DNA from: Neisseria subflava
Lineage (GTDB): Bacteria > Pseudomonadota > Gammaproteobacteria > Burkholderiales > Neisseriaceae
DNA length: 64,000 bases
Direction: 5' to 3'
Assembly: GCF_003044935.1 (NCBI RefSeq)
Contig: NZ_POXP01000003.1
Span: forward strand, 124,001 to 188,000
Shown here: positions 8,737 through 17,612 of the stretch, one piece after another
Layout: every line of letters starts with the position of its first letter
How positions within the stretch are numbered: position 1 is the stretch's first letter
Translations under genes and position numbers: made by a program
The notes under the pieces: generated by a model
Told to the model about the DNA's origin: nothing
What the model saw: only the letters and a program-made list of their open reading frames with translations
Databases searched by the model: none

Positions 8737-10164
8737 ATGCACGCTTCTGATTCGCAAGAGGACGCAACGGCACACGAATACTATGCCGACAATCCCGACT
8801 TTCCAGCTAAAACCATTGTCGCCACTTTATTCATCGGCGCATTTTTCGGCTATCTCAACGACACGCTGCTGAATGTCGCGCTCACGCCGATTATGAAAGA
8901 TTTTGGTGTCGATAAGACCACGGTTCAATGGCTGACGACGGGTTTTCTGCTGGTCATGGGGGCATTTACGCCGATTACGACAGGCGTGATTCAATGGTTT
9001 GAAACGCGCAAAATGGTGCTGTTTACGCAGGCAACGTTTTTAGCAGGATCGCTGATTTGCGCGTTTGCACCGACGTTTGGCGTATTGGTGGTCGGTCGGA
9101 TGGTGCAGGCAGTGTCTGCCGCGTTTTTTGTCCCGCTTCTGTTTAACGGCGTGTTGTCGATTTTCCCTCCCAACAGGCGCGGAACGGCGATGGGTGTGAT
9201 TACCATGATGTTTACCGCCGCGCCTGCAATGGGGCCGACGCTGTCGGGCATCATCATCGACCATACGCATTGGCGTGTGCTGTTCGGTTTTACCGCGCCG
9301 TTTATGCTGGCGGCGATGGTGCTGGTGGGCAAATATTTGACAGTCAATTTAAGCAACATCAGCCGTCCGAAAATCGATATGTTGTCGGCTGTGCTGTCGA
9401 TTGCGGGATTTGGCGGGCTGGTTTATGCGAGCAGTAATTTTGCCCATATGCCGCTGCTGGAATTTATCCTGCTCTTTGCCGCTTCTGTTGTACTGGTGGG
9501 TTGGTTTGCGCACCGTCAGTTCCGTTTGGCTACGCCGTTGTTGAACCTTCGTGCTTTTGAATACAAACAGTTCAGATATTGCGTTGTGATTTTGGCCGGT
9601 GCGATATTCCTGTTCTTGGGCTTGGAACTGATGGTGCCGATGTACACGCAGCAAGTGTTGATGCTGACCGGTACGGCAACCGGTCTGATTCTGATGCCTG
9701 CCAGTATTGCCCAAGCGGTTGCCGCACCTTTGTTCGGTAAATTGTTGGACAAAAAGGGCGGCTGCTTCGTCGTTTTGCCGGCAACAGTGATGCTGGTGGT
9801 GTCGTTGGCGGTATTGTGGCTGTTTTTGCGGATTGATACGCAAGTGGTGATGTTGACGGCGATGTTTACGCTGTTGGCGCTTTCCGTGTCTGCTTGCGTA
9901 ACCGGCGAAACCCATGGTCTGAACGCGTTGCCGAAAACGCTCAATCCGCATGGCGCGGCGATTCTGACCACCATCAACCCGATTGCCGGTGCCATCGGCG
10001 CGGCGTTTTTTGTTGGTGCGACCAATATCGGCGAGAAACTTTCCAGTGCAGATATGCCGCAACAGGCAATGCTGGACGGTATCCATTTGGCGATGGGTTG
10101 CGCTTTGGTTGTCGGTGTTATGGTCGTCATGTTTGCTTTACGTTTGAAAGCGCATCAGAAATAA
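8737..10164 (+). CDS. DHA2-family MFS multidrug exporter
   Basis: The protein has about 475 residues and is almost wholly hydrophobic, with around 14 membrane helices as expected for the EmrB/QacA (DHA2) drug:proton antiporters. Family marks are WLTTGFLLVMG in helix 2, the loop ETRKM, GRMVQAVSAAFFVPL in helix 4 and the antiporter motif C segment MGPTLSGIIID. I chose the ATG at 8737 (MHASDSQED), because the frame upstream overlaps the divergent flavin reductase and looks non-coding. No membrane-fusion partner (EmrA-like) lies beside it, so it probably works alone in the inner membrane. Confidence 0.88.
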   Translation: MHASDSQEDATAHEYYADNPDFPAKTIVATLFIGAFFGYLNDTLLNVALTPIMKDFGVDKTTVQWLTTGFLLVMGAFTPITTGVIQWFETRKMVLFTQATFLAGSLICAFAPTFGVLVVGRMVQAVSAAFFVPLLFNGVLSIFPPNRRGTAMGVITMMFTAAPAMGPTLSGIIIDHTHWRVLFGFTAPFMLAAMVLVGKYLTVNLSNISRPKIDMLSAVLSIAGFGGLVYASSNFAHMPLLEFILLFAASVVLVGWFAHRQFRLATPLLNLRAFEYKQFRYCVVILAGAIFLFLGLELMVPMYTQQVLMLTGTATGLILMPASIAQAVAAPLFGKLLDKKGGCFVVLPATVMLVVSLAVLWLFLRIDTQVVMLTAMFTLLALSVSACVTGETHGLNALPKTLNPHGAAILTTINPIAGAIGAAFFVGATNIGEKLSSADMPQQAMLDGIHLAMGCALVVGVMVVMFALRLKAHQK

Positions 10165-10166
10165 AT

Positions 10167-10199
10167 AAAAGGCCGTCTGAAACGTTCAGACGGCCTAAG
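10167..10199 (+). terminator. DUS-pair terminator after the MFS gene
   Basis: AGGCCGTCTGAA at 10170-10181 and its inverse at 10185-10196 form a tight hairpin with a 3-base loop. Confidence 0.8.
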
Positions 10200-10234
10200 T
10201 ACCTCGTAAGAATTTATAAGATTTTTGTAACATA

Positions 10235-11647
10235 ATGAAGTTGAAAAGTATTTTGTCAATCGGCCTGATGATGGCGGTTTGTCCGTCTTGGGCTTTGGAT
10301 TTCGGGCGTATTCCTGAAAATGAGATTTCTGTTTATGTGCAGGAATTGGACAGTGGCAAGGTGATTGCCGAACACCGTGCCGATGAATTGCGCAATCCTG
10401 CTTCGACCATGAAGCTGGTAACGGCGTTTACCGCGTTTCGTATGTTGGGCGGTGATTATCGTTGGAAAACTGAGTTTAAAACCAACGGCCCAATCAAAGG
10501 CGATACGTTGAAAGGCAATGTGTATTGGGTGGGGAGCGGCGATCCTGTGTTTGATCAGCATGATTTGGTGCAAATGCAGCAACAGATGCGCGATAAGGGC
10601 ATACGCCATATTGACGGACATCTGATACTCGACCGCAGTCTGTGGGGCGATGTGAAGAATCCGGATGATTTTGCTTCCGATTCTGCCGAAAGCTTTATGA
10701 CGCCGCCCGATCCTAATATGTTGGCGTATAAAACCGTTGGACTGCGTGCTGAAAAAGAAGAAGACGGAAGCTTGGTCATCCGTACCAACCCGCCGCTGCC
10801 GAATCTGAACATTCAAAACAAATTGACGCTTGAGAATAAAGAAGGGAAGTGCAGTGTTTTAAAAAACCACATGAAGACTTCCTATAAAAACAATACGCTG
10901 ACCGTATCGGGTAAGCTGCCGGAAAGCTGCTTGGGCAAAGAGCTGTATCTGAATATGTACAGCATGAAAGAATTTGTCGGCAAAAGTTTTGTCAACCAAT
11001 GGCGTCAACAAGACGGTACGGTTTCAGACGGCCTGACGACAGGTGTCGCGCCTCATGACGCGCATATTTTGGCAAGTCATCAATCCAAACCGCTTGCCGA
11101 TATCCTCACCGATATGAACAAGCATTCCAATAATCTGATTGCCCGTTCAGTTTTCCTTAAATTTGCCGGAAATATGTCTGATTACAAGCTGGCGCAGACT
11201 AAGGCCGCGTCTATCGTAAAAAGCGAGCTGGAGGTTGCCGGTATCAATACGGAAGGGCTGGTGTTGGAAAACGGCTCAGGCCTGTCCCGCGTAGAACGGC
11301 TCAATGCGCGAATGATGGCGCAAATGTTGGAAAAAGCCTACTTCAGCCCGTTTAAAAACGAGTTTATCAGTACGCTGCCGATTGCCGGTAAAGACGGCAC
11401 GCTTAAAACACGCTTGAAACAGCCCGGTGAAAACCTGCGCCTCAAAACCGGTACGCTTAAAGATGTCCGCGCACTGGCTGGGTATTGGTTGGGCGAAAAG
11501 CCGTTGGTGGTTGTCGTCATTATCAACAGTCAAAAATCAACCGATTATTTACGTGATTTGGATAAGCTGGTGTCTAAAATCGTTCAGCCCGGTGGCGATC
11601 ATTGGATTGATGCTAAAGCTTCCTGCGTGATGAGGTATCAGGCTTAA
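10235..11647 (+). CDS. dacB: D-alanyl-D-alanine carboxypeptidase/endopeptidase (PBP3/PBP4 class C)
   Basis: This 470-residue periplasmic penicillin-binding protein trims and cleaves peptidoglycan cross-links. A signal peptide ends near PSWA (20). The three active-site motifs are present: STMK at 57-60 with Ser57 as nucleophile, SNN in KHSNNLIARS, and KTG in RLKTGTLKDV. A large insert between the first two motifs is typical of the DacB/PBP4 family (Neisseria PBP3). An in-frame DUS encodes VSDGL near residue 265. It stands alone between two DUS hairpins. Confidence 0.94.
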   Translation: MKLKSILSIGLMMAVCPSWALDFGRIPENEISVYVQELDSGKVIAEHRADELRNPASTMKLVTAFTAFRMLGGDYRWKTEFKTNGPIKGDTLKGNVYWVGSGDPVFDQHDLVQMQQQMRDKGIRHIDGHLILDRSLWGDVKNPDDFASDSAESFMTPPDPNMLAYKTVGLRAEKEEDGSLVIRTNPPLPNLNIQNKLTLENKEGKCSVLKNHMKTSYKNNTLTVSGKLPESCLGKELYLNMYSMKEFVGKSFVNQWRQQDGTVSDGLTTGVAPHDAHILASHQSKPLADILTDMNKHSNNLIARSVFLKFAGNMSDYKLAQTKAASIVKSELEVAGINTEGLVLENGSGLSRVERLNARMMAQMLEKAYFSPFKNEFISTLPIAGKDGTLKTRLKQPGENLRLKTGTLKDVRALAGYWLGEKPLVVVVIINSQKSTDYLRDLDKLVSKIVQPGGDHWIDAKASCVMRYQA

Positions 11648-11654
11648 TAAGCTA

Positions 11655-11699
11655 AAAAAGGCCGTCTGAAAATGTATTGACGTTTTCAGACGGCCTTTG
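11655..11699 (+). terminator. DUS-pair terminator after dacB
   Basis: AGGCCGTCTGAA at 11659-11670 and its inverse at 11685-11696, preceded by an A run and followed by TTTG. Confidence 0.85.
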
Positions 11700-11893
11700 T
11701 GTAAGAAGAGGAGGCAAGTATTTATGTCTATTTTGAAAGATCATTTAGGGATTTGATGAATAAGTGTTTGGTGTGAATCAGCTTGAGATAGATGGTTTTC
11801 AGGGTTTAAACCGTATGTCTGCTTTATTGTGTTGTCCTGTTTTATTTTATCTAAAATAGCTGGATTTTTTATGAAAAGGCATAGGGTATAGAC
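11700..11893. other. Intergenic stretch without a recognisable gene
   Basis: Between dacB and the tRNA operon. A strong ribosome-site-like aggagg precedes an ATG at 11724, but the frame closes after ten residues (see rejected items). Nothing else is recognisable. Confidence 0.5.
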
Positions 11894-11930
11894 GAAAAAA
11901 ATACCGGTAAAAACCGGTATTTTTTATTTT
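11894..11930 (-). terminator. Terminator of the tRNA operon
   Basis: The stem AATACCGGT / ACCGGTATT with a 4-base loop is flanked by A and T runs, so it can act in both directions. It lies just after the last tRNA-Asp on the minus strand. Confidence 0.85.
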
Positions 11931-11938
11931 TAACTTGA

Positions 11939-12015
11939 TGGCGCGGCGGACGGGGCTCGAACCCGCGACCCCCGGCGTGACAGGCCGGTACTCTAACCAA
12001 CTGAGCTACCACCGC
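11939..12015 (-). tRNA. tRNA-Asp (GTC), copy 1
   Basis: The minus strand folds as a 77-nt tRNA including an encoded CCA. The acceptor stem GCGGTGG pairs with CCGCCGC (one G-T pair), the anticodon loop is CTGTCAC with anticodon GTC, and the T arm is GCGGG-TTCGAGC-CCCGT. The body is the same as in the second tRNA-Asp at 12164. Confidence 0.96.
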
Positions 12016-12048
12016 GCATCCACTGTCAAAGACAATGAAAAGGAAAGT

Positions 12049-12124
12049 TGGTGGGTGATGACGGAGTCGAACCGCCGACATTCTGCTTGTAAGGCAGACG
12101 CTCTACCAACTGAGCTAATCACCC
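12049..12124 (-). tRNA. tRNA-Val (TAC), copy 1
   Basis: A 76-nt tRNA with encoded CCA. The acceptor stem is GGGTGAT / ATCACCC, the anticodon stem TCTGC / GCAGA, and the loop CTTACAA gives anticodon TAC. It closely resembles E. coli tRNA-Val. It is separated from the downstream tRNA-Asp by a 33-base spacer. Confidence 0.96.
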
Positions 12125-12127
12125 GAA

Positions 12128-12158
12128 AAAGGGAGATACTGAAAAATCAGTATTTTTA
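12128..12158. other. Hairpin spacer between tRNA units
   Basis: ATACTGA / TCAGTAT with a 4-base loop. Read on the plus strand it is followed by T5; on the transcribed minus strand no T run follows directly, so here it is more likely a processing hairpin than a terminator. Confidence 0.5.
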
Positions 12159-12163
12159 AATAA

Positions 12164-12240
12164 TGGCGCGGCGGACGGGGCTCGAACCCGCGACCCCCGG
12201 CGTGACAGGCCGGTACTCTAACCAACTGAGCTACCACCGC
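12164..12240 (-). tRNA. tRNA-Asp (GTC), copy 2
   Basis: Same 77-nt structure, anticodon GTC and encoded CCA as the copy at 11939. The flanking spacer (gcattcactgtcaaagaca...) is nearly the same as after copy 1, showing that the Asp-Val unit was duplicated in tandem. Confidence 0.96.
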
Positions 12241-12273
12241 GCATTCACTGTCAAAGACAATGAAAAAGAAACT

Positions 12274-12349
12274 TGGTGGGTGATGACGGAGTCGAACCGC
12301 CGACATTCTGCTTGTAAGGCAGACGCTCTACCAACTGAGCTAATCACCC
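12274..12349 (-). tRNA. tRNA-Val (TAC), copy 2
   Basis: Same 76-nt tRNA-Val as the copy at 12049, anticodon TAC. It is the first gene of the operon on the minus strand (order Val-Asp-Val-Asp) and lies about 23 bases downstream of a sigma-70 promoter. Confidence 0.96.
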
Positions 12350-12372
12350 ATGCGCAAAATTGCGAAGACGCT

Positions 12373-12401
12373 ATTAAACCAAAAAATCCTGATGCGCGCA
12401 A
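12373..12401 (-). promoter_or_regulatory. Sigma-70 promoter of the tRNA operon
   Basis: On the minus strand, -35 TTGCGC (12396-12401) and -10 TTTAAT (12373-12378) are spaced by 17 bases. The sequence after the -10 box (agcgtc) is G+C-rich, as in stringently controlled stable-RNA promoters. It starts just past the end of the antiporter gene. Confidence 0.65.
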
Positions 12402-12418
12402 GATTTATTTGCCGATAA

Positions 12419-14401
12419 TTAGATATCTCCCTGCAAGCACCAGTTTTCAAAGGAAATAATTTCTTCCTGCTTGCCTGCGACAACCAAAATGTCACCGGTT
12501 TCCAGAACGAAATCAGGGTCAAGGTCTTGGATTTTTCCGGTATTGCGGCGGATAAACAATAGTTTCAGATAATGCGCTGCCAATGGTAATTCACGGATGG
12601 TTTTACCGATGGCGTGTGCCTCGCCTTGCAATGGGAAGGCATGGCGGCAGACGGCCTTGCTGTCTTCGTCGGAGAAGCTGTCATCATCACTGCCGACAAA
12701 CAAGTCCTGCAACGATGCATAGCGGCTGTGACGGATGTGGGTTATGGTTTGATAAACATGGTTGTAAGAGAGACCGTGGCCTAACATGGCATAGCTTGCC
12801 AGCACCAGGCTGGTTTCTTTGGTATCGGAGACGGTTTCTTCCGCACCCATTTCGGTAAAGGTTTTGACGTAATCGTCATTGGTGGCGCGAACATAAACCG
12901 GCATACTCGGATGCATGGACATGATGTTGCCGAGAACATGTTGGGTCTCGTGCATATTGTTCAGCGTGATGACCACCATTTTGGCGCGCCCCAAGCCGGC
13001 GGCTTCCAAGACTTCACGGCGTTTGGCATCGCCAAAGGAAACCGGTTCGCCTGCGTTGCGTGCCACTTGTACGCGGGCAATATCCAAGTCAAGGGCAAAA
13101 TAGGGGATGCCTTCTTGCGCCAATACACGGGCAACCGATTGACCGCCGCGTCCGAAACCGATAATCAGGACGTGTTCGGATTTGCTCATGGTTTCCACCA
13201 GCATGGAGTGCAAGTCCAAGGCTTTCATGTCCCAGTCGGATTTGACGAAGCGGCTGACGATGGCATCGCTGCTGCCCAAGATAAATGGAGCGGCAATCAT
13301 GGAAAGCAAGACGGCAGCAGTGGCTGCTTGTTCCAATTCGGGCGAAACCATATTGATTTTGCTGGAAATGGCCAGCATCACGAAGCCGAACTCGCCGCCT
13401 TGTGCCAAATAAAGCGCACTTTTGAGGCTGTCGCTCGTAGGGTTTTTCATGCGCAAAGCGATGATGAAGACGACCAGTGCTTTCAAGGCCAATAGGATTG
13501 CCAACAAAATCAGGATTTGCTGCCAGTTGCCGATCAGCGCCTGAATATCCAGCTTCATACCGACGGTAATGAAGAAGAAGCCAAGCAGGATATCGCGGAA
13601 TGGACGGATGTCGTCTTCTACCTGAATACGGTATTCGGTTTCGGAAAGCAGCATACCGGCGACAAATGCGCCCAATGCCATAGACAGGCCTTCAAGCTCT
13701 GTCAGATAGGCCACGCCCAAAGTAACCAGCAAAACGTTGATCATGAAGAGTTCGGACGATTTGCGTTTGGCAACCAGTCTGAACCAGCGCGACATCACAC
13801 GGCTGCCGACAACAAACAAAATGCCCAAGGTCAGCAACATTTTCAAACCGGCTAAGCCCAGTTCTACCCACAAGTTGCCTTCGCTGCCGCCGGCAAGTGC
13901 CGGAATCAGAATCATCAGCGGTACCACGGCAATATCTTGCATCAGCAAAACACCCATGGCCATTTGTCCATGCGGCTGACCCAGCTCGGTTTTCTCCGAC
14001 AGAATGCGGCTGACGATGGCGGTGGACGACATGGTCAGTGCGCCCGCAGTGGCAAACGCCCAGTTAAACGGCGTGCCCATTGCCATCAAAATGCCCATAA
14101 TCGAGAGCATGGTAATGATGACTTGCAAACCGCCCAAGCCGAATACGAGGCGGCGCATGGCTTTGAGTTTGGGCAGGGAGAATTCGAGACCGATGCTGAA
14201 CATCAAGAACACAATGCCAATTTCACCCAAATAGTCAGTGGCGTGGCTTTGCGGAATCAGTTTAAACATACCCGGACCGGCAATAAAACCGACCAAAAGA
14301 TAACCGAGCATGGAAGGAATGTTGAACTTGCGACAGCAGATAACCGTAATGACGGAAACCAACAGGACAATGACAATGGGACCGAGGGAGAATTCGTGCA
14401 T
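12419..14401 (-). CDS. CPA2-family cation:proton antiporter with TrkA domains (KefB/KefC/YbaL-like)
   Basis: The protein has 660 residues. About 12 membrane helices (1-385) form the Na+/H+ exchanger domain, with FLMFSIGLEFS, STAIVSRIL and LYLAQGGEFGFVML typical of Kef-type antiporters. A cytoplasmic TrkA-N/RCK domain follows (about 410-530) with the Rossmann loop GFGRGGQSVARVLA, then a TrkA-C domain at the C terminus. The family exports K+ or Na+ in exchange for protons, often gated by nucleotide or glutathione adducts. No KefF/KefG partner is next to it. The start at 14401 (MHEFSLGPI) is the only good one. Confidence 0.9.
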   Translation of the reverse strand: MHEFSLGPIVIVLLVSVITVICCRKFNIPSMLGYLLVGFIAGPGMFKLIPQSHATDYLGEIGIVFLMFSIGLEFSLPKLKAMRRLVFGLGGLQVIITMLSIMGILMAMGTPFNWAFATAGALTMSSTAIVSRILSEKTELGQPHGQMAMGVLLMQDIAVVPLMILIPALAGGSEGNLWVELGLAGLKMLLTLGILFVVGSRVMSRWFRLVAKRKSSELFMINVLLVTLGVAYLTELEGLSMALGAFVAGMLLSETEYRIQVEDDIRPFRDILLGFFFITVGMKLDIQALIGNWQQILILLAILLALKALVVFIIALRMKNPTSDSLKSALYLAQGGEFGFVMLAISSKINMVSPELEQAATAAVLLSMIAAPFILGSSDAIVSRFVKSDWDMKALDLHSMLVETMSKSEHVLIIGFGRGGQSVARVLAQEGIPYFALDLDIARVQVARNAGEPVSFGDAKRREVLEAAGLGRAKMVVITLNNMHETQHVLGNIMSMHPSMPVYVRATNDDYVKTFTEMGAEETVSDTKETSLVLASYAMLGHGLSYNHVYQTITHIRHSRYASLQDLFVGSDDDSFSDEDSKAVCRHAFPLQGEAHAIGKTIRELPLAAHYLKLLFIRRNTGKIQDLDPDFVLETGDILVVAGKQEEIISFENWCLQGDI

Positions 14402-14621
14402 AGAGTGGGCGGCCTTTCGTTAAAAGTAGCTATTGTTATATAGGCCGTCTGAAACACGTCGAAAACCGACAGCAAACCCAAATAAAAACGCACAGAATGA
14501 ACTTCATTTCTGCAATTTGATTTCCCGTATCATGCTTATTTGGACTTACTGTTTCGAGCGTTATCTAACGGATTATTAAGATTATATCAAGATAGAATGT
14601 AAAGTAGTGTTTTGATTGACA

Positions 14622-14656
14622 AAAAAGGCCGTCTGAAATATTCAGACGGCCTTTAA
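14622..14656 (-). terminator. DUS-pair terminator after fabG
   Basis: AGGCCGTCTGAA at 14627-14638 and its inverse at 14641-14652, with A and T runs on the two sides, directly downstream of the fabG stop. Confidence 0.85.
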
Positions 14657-14665
14657 ATAAATGGT

Positions 14666-15412
14666 TTAAGGCATCAACATGCCGCCGTTGACATGAAGTG
14701 TCTGACCGGTAATGTATTTTGCCTGATCAGAAGCCAAGAACAAGACTGCATCGGCAATATCTTGCGCTTCACCGAATTTGCCCAAAGAAGTTTGCGCTTC
14801 AAAGGTTTTGCGGGTTTCTTCCGGCAGGGCTCGGGTCATATCGGTGTCGATAAAGCCGGGGGCGACGCAGTTGACGGTAATGCCGCGGCTGCCGACTTCA
14901 CGTGCCATAGATTTGGAGAAGCCGATTAAGCCTGCTTTTGCCGCCGCATAGTTGGTTTGACCGGCATTGCCCATCACGCCGACAACGGATGTGATGTTGA
15001 TAATGCGGCCGGTACGCTGTTTCATCATGCCGCGCAATACGGCTTTGGAGGCACGGAACACAGATTTGAGGTTGACCTGCATGATGTCGTCCCATTCTTC
15101 CTCTTTCATGCGCATCAGGAGGTTGTCACGGGTAATGCCGGCGTTGTTGACCAAAATATCCAGTTTGCCGAATTCTTTTTCGATGTCGGCAATCAGGTTT
15201 TCGATGGTTTCAGGTTCAGCAGAATTCAATGCACGGCCTTCGCCGCCCCACTGTGCCAAGCGTTCGCTGATTGCAGCCGCACCGCTCTCACTGGTGGCTG
15301 TACCGATAACTTTTGCACCGGCCGCAGCCAAAGTATCGGCAATCGCCGCACCAATACCGCGCGATGCGCCGGTTACTAAAGCGATTTTGCCGCTCAAATC
15401 TTGTGTACTCAT
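14666..15412 (-). CDS. fabG: 3-oxoacyl-[acyl-carrier-protein] reductase
   Basis: FabG, 248 residues, is the NADPH-dependent ketoreductase of type II fatty-acid elongation. It has the short-chain dehydrogenase cofactor loop TGASRGIGAAIA, NNAGITRDNLL, the catalytic Ser in NITSVVGVMGN and YAAAKAG with Tyr and Lys. The C-terminal end (HVNGGMLMP) is typical. An aaggaa ribosome site precedes the ATG. In E. coli fabG follows fabD directly; here three glycosyltransferase-like genes separate them, and acpP is not downstream. Confidence 0.96.
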   Translation of the reverse strand: MSTQDLSGKIALVTGASRGIGAAIADTLAAAGAKVIGTATSESGAAAISERLAQWGGEGRALNSAEPETIENLIADIEKEFGKLDILVNNAGITRDNLLMRMKEEEWDDIMQVNLKSVFRASKAVLRGMMKQRTGRIINITSVVGVMGNAGQTNYAAAKAGLIGFSKSMAREVGSRGITVNCVAPGFIDTDMTRALPEETRKTFEAQTSLGKFGEAQDIADAVLFLASDQAKYITGQTLHVNGGMLMP

Positions 15413-15456
15413 GTTTTATTCCTTAATTGAGATTGGAAAAATGGTTTCAGACGGCC

Positions 15457-16494
15457 TTATTTACCTGGGGAGGGTGCTTGATACCGTCGTTTGTTGATTC
15501 TTCGTAATAAATATTCTCTGTAGTATGCCCATGCTTGCTTTTTTTGTCCTTGTTTCCAAAGCCGTTTGGCTGCTTGTCTAAATTTCCTTTTAGGATTTGG
15601 AAAGGGCAACCAAGTTGATAGAGGTTGTTCTAGATATCCGTTATTCCATGGGGAATTCTTAAAATATTGATCATATGCAGGGTGGAAGCCTAATTGATGC
15701 CACGGTTTGATATGACCAACAAAATGGACTAAGCGGATATTGTTGGGATTGTCGATTAATTCACTGTATTTTTGATGCCAATGTATCCAGTTAAAGTTTT
15801 CTGAAAGCCAGTGTACATGACCTATACAGGCTAAATTCAAAATATCTTGGTCTGGACAGGAGAGTTTAAAATTCTGTTTTTCTACGGCTTGCATTTTTTC
15901 AGACAAAATTTTATCTATTGCCATATCATTCCATTTGTCAATATTGAATAGAATGACCCCAGAGTTGAAATAAGGCTCAGTATCTGTAAAACCAAATTGA
16001 TTGAGTTGTTTTATATATGCTCTGTATAAGATTGCATCAGGTACGGCAGCAATCAAAGAATTTGAAATGTCGATTTCAAATAAATCATCAATGTTGCCCA
16101 AGCACAGTACATCAGTATCTAAATAAAGCGCAGTATGAGTAATACCTTTTAATAAGCAAGGGATACTCATACGGTAATACATAGCGATAGTAAAATAATG
16201 GGTAGTCTGCAGGGTAGAAAAGTATTCTGTATTTAAATGGTAAACGCTTATCGCGTAGTTTTGATTTGATGTTTCAATTTGATCGAAAATATTAAAATCA
16301 TAACCTTCTGAACCACTAACTAACAAATGAAAATGTATTGGACTGGTATTGTTTTGCAGCACAGAAAGTAACGCAGTGCCGATGTGTTTGATATAGTTTT
16401 GATCGGCTGCATAAACAATATGTCTCGGCTGTTCAATAAATTCTCGTTTGCGGATATGAACAGTTTCTAATACTAATTTTTCTCTATCAAACAT
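15457..16494 (-). CDS. Glycosyltransferase family 8 protein
   Basis: The protein has 345 residues and the GT8 retaining-transferase (GT-A) pattern: HIVYAADQNYI near residue 25, the metal-binding DxD motif DTD at 126-128 (ALYLDTDVL), YFNSGVILFN at 175-184, PDQDILN at 214-220 and HFVGHIKPW at 257-265. The C terminus is basic (RKFRQAAKRLWKQGQKK), perhaps for membrane contact. LgtC of Neisseria and the Rfa/Waa enzymes are in this family, so LOS or another surface glycan is likely, but the sugar cannot be told. It overlaps the upstream gene by 8 bases and is AT-rich compared with its neighbours. No phase-variable tract is present. Confidence 0.88.
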   Translation of the reverse strand: MFDREKLVLETVHIRKREFIEQPRHIVYAADQNYIKHIGTALLSVLQNNTSPIHFHLLVSGSEGYDFNIFDQIETSNQNYAISVYHLNTEYFSTLQTTHYFTIAMYYRMSIPCLLKGITHTALYLDTDVLCLGNIDDLFEIDISNSLIAAVPDAILYRAYIKQLNQFGFTDTEPYFNSGVILFNIDKWNDMAIDKILSEKMQAVEKQNFKLSCPDQDILNLACIGHVHWLSENFNWIHWHQKYSELIDNPNNIRLVHFVGHIKPWHQLGFHPAYDQYFKNSPWNNGYLEQPLSTWLPFPNPKRKFRQAAKRLWKQGQKKQAWAYYREYLLRRINKRRYQAPSPGK

Positions 16495-17557
16495 TTAAAT
16501 TCTCCACAACTTCTCTATTGATTTCAGGTAATCTGATAGGGATATTCGGTTCAATATCAAATGCGCAGCTGATCCAGTTGCTGAAGCTGTATTTGTGTTT
16601 CAGGCCGGGAGCAAGCGGTACATACGGCAAGGTCAGGAAGGCTTTGAGTTCATCAAGGTTGCTTCCATTCCAGTAGAACATATTGTTCGGGTGATAAAAA
16701 TCGTAATGTACGATGGTCGGATTGGTCGTAATCAGTTTTTTGTCCAATCCAATCGCTTCGAAAATCCGCAAAGAGAGGCCGTAGTGCTTGCGGTTGAGGA
16801 AATCTACCAATACAGAGGATTTGGCCGCTTCTTCTAAGTTTTGACGATAGGAGAGGGCGTTTTCAAATGAGAAGAACTCGACTTCGGGAATGCCTAAAGC
16901 CGCTTTTTCTTCTTCGATTTTCTTACTGGCCAAGCGGAAATCTATTTCTAAACTGATTGAACGTGCAGCTTCGCAAAATGCACGGATGTCATTGTTGCGG
17001 TCGGCAGCGTACGAGCCGATAAACAAGATTTTGTTTTGCGGGTTTTCAGACGGCCTGAAGCTGTCAAAGTAGAAGCTGGTGGTTGGAAAGAGTTTTTCGG
17101 CGTATTCGGGGTGTTTGCCTTGGTCAAACGGATCGAAAAAGTAAAATTTGTCGAAAAATTCGATGTTGTCGAAGTCTTCTTTTAAGAAGGTCAGGGCTTC
17201 CCAGTTGTAATACACCATTAATTTTGAATGCGCTCTGAGCTTGGCGATGAAGTCTTTCGGGTATGCGCCCAGCCAAATCATGAAGCAATAATCCGCTTGT
17301 TCGGGATGTTCGCTTAACAGGGTATTGAGGCGTTCTTCTACGGCGCGGAACATGGTCCGTTTTTTGAAGTCTTTTTGTCCAAGAATATTTCGATACCAGA
17401 TTTTTTTCAGCCGTTGAAATACATTTTTGTATTTGAACTCTTTTTCTTCATAGGTCAGGGACAGTACTTCAAATCCGCATTTCTCCAAGTTCTCAATAAT
17501 GAGTTCGTGGATTTTGAAGAGTTCCGGCATGGCGAGAATGACTTTTTTCTTACTCAT
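16487..17557 (-). CDS. CgeB/GT-B-like putative glycosyltransferase, paralog 1
   Basis: The protein has 356 residues from the ATG at 17557 (MSKKKVILAMPEL). The N-terminal half looks Rossmann-like (VILAMPELFKIHELIIENL, then GFEVLSL). The C-terminal half has HYGLSLRIFEAIGLDKKLITTN (about 285-306), a pattern like the sugar-nucleotide site of GT-B/CgeB-type proteins. It is clearly a paralog of the next gene (HYGLS.RIF.A....KKLITTN and YHP...F.W.G.NLD). Its function is not known; a role in glycan assembly with the GT8 gene is inferred from linkage. A DUS lies inside the gene near 17045. No clear ribosome site is seen. Confidence 0.65.
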   Translation of the reverse strand: MSKKKVILAMPELFKIHELIIENLEKCGFEVLSLTYEEKEFKYKNVFQRLKKIWYRNILGQKDFKKRTMFRAVEERLNTLLSEHPEQADYCFMIWLGAYPKDFIAKLRAHSKLMVYYNWEALTFLKEDFDNIEFFDKFYFFDPFDQGKHPEYAEKLFPTTSFYFDSFRPSENPQNKILFIGSYAADRNNDIRAFCEAARSISLEIDFRLASKKIEEEKAALGIPEVEFFSFENALSYRQNLEEAAKSSVLVDFLNRKHYGLSLRIFEAIGLDKKLITTNPTIVHYDFYHPNNMFYWNGSNLDELKAFLTLPYVPLAPGLKHKYSFSNWISCAFDIEPNIPIRLPEINREVVENLNV

Positions 17558-17612
17558 AATGTATTCAATATAATATTTTGTCAGGCAGGAGTATTTGCCA
17601 TAGGCAATAGGG

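Noticed and set aside
11724-11756. Ten-codon frame (MSILKDHLGI) after an aggagg ribosome-like site
   Set aside because: Too short to support as a gene; no helix, repeat or attenuator structure is visible around it.
11935-12459. Plus-strand frames over the tRNAs reading MARRTGLEPATPGVTGRYS and similar
   Set aside because: They are antisense to two tRNA-Asp and two tRNA-Val genes; this peptide is a well-known false translation of tRNA genes.
12911-14443. Several plus-strand frames across the antiporter gene
   Set aside because: They are antisense shadows of the Kef-type gene, with His/Gln-rich translations that match no protein family.
15457-16494. Naming the GT8 gene lgtC
   Set aside because: It has GT8 motifs but lies outside an lgt locus, has no poly-G tract, and its sugar and acceptor are unknown.
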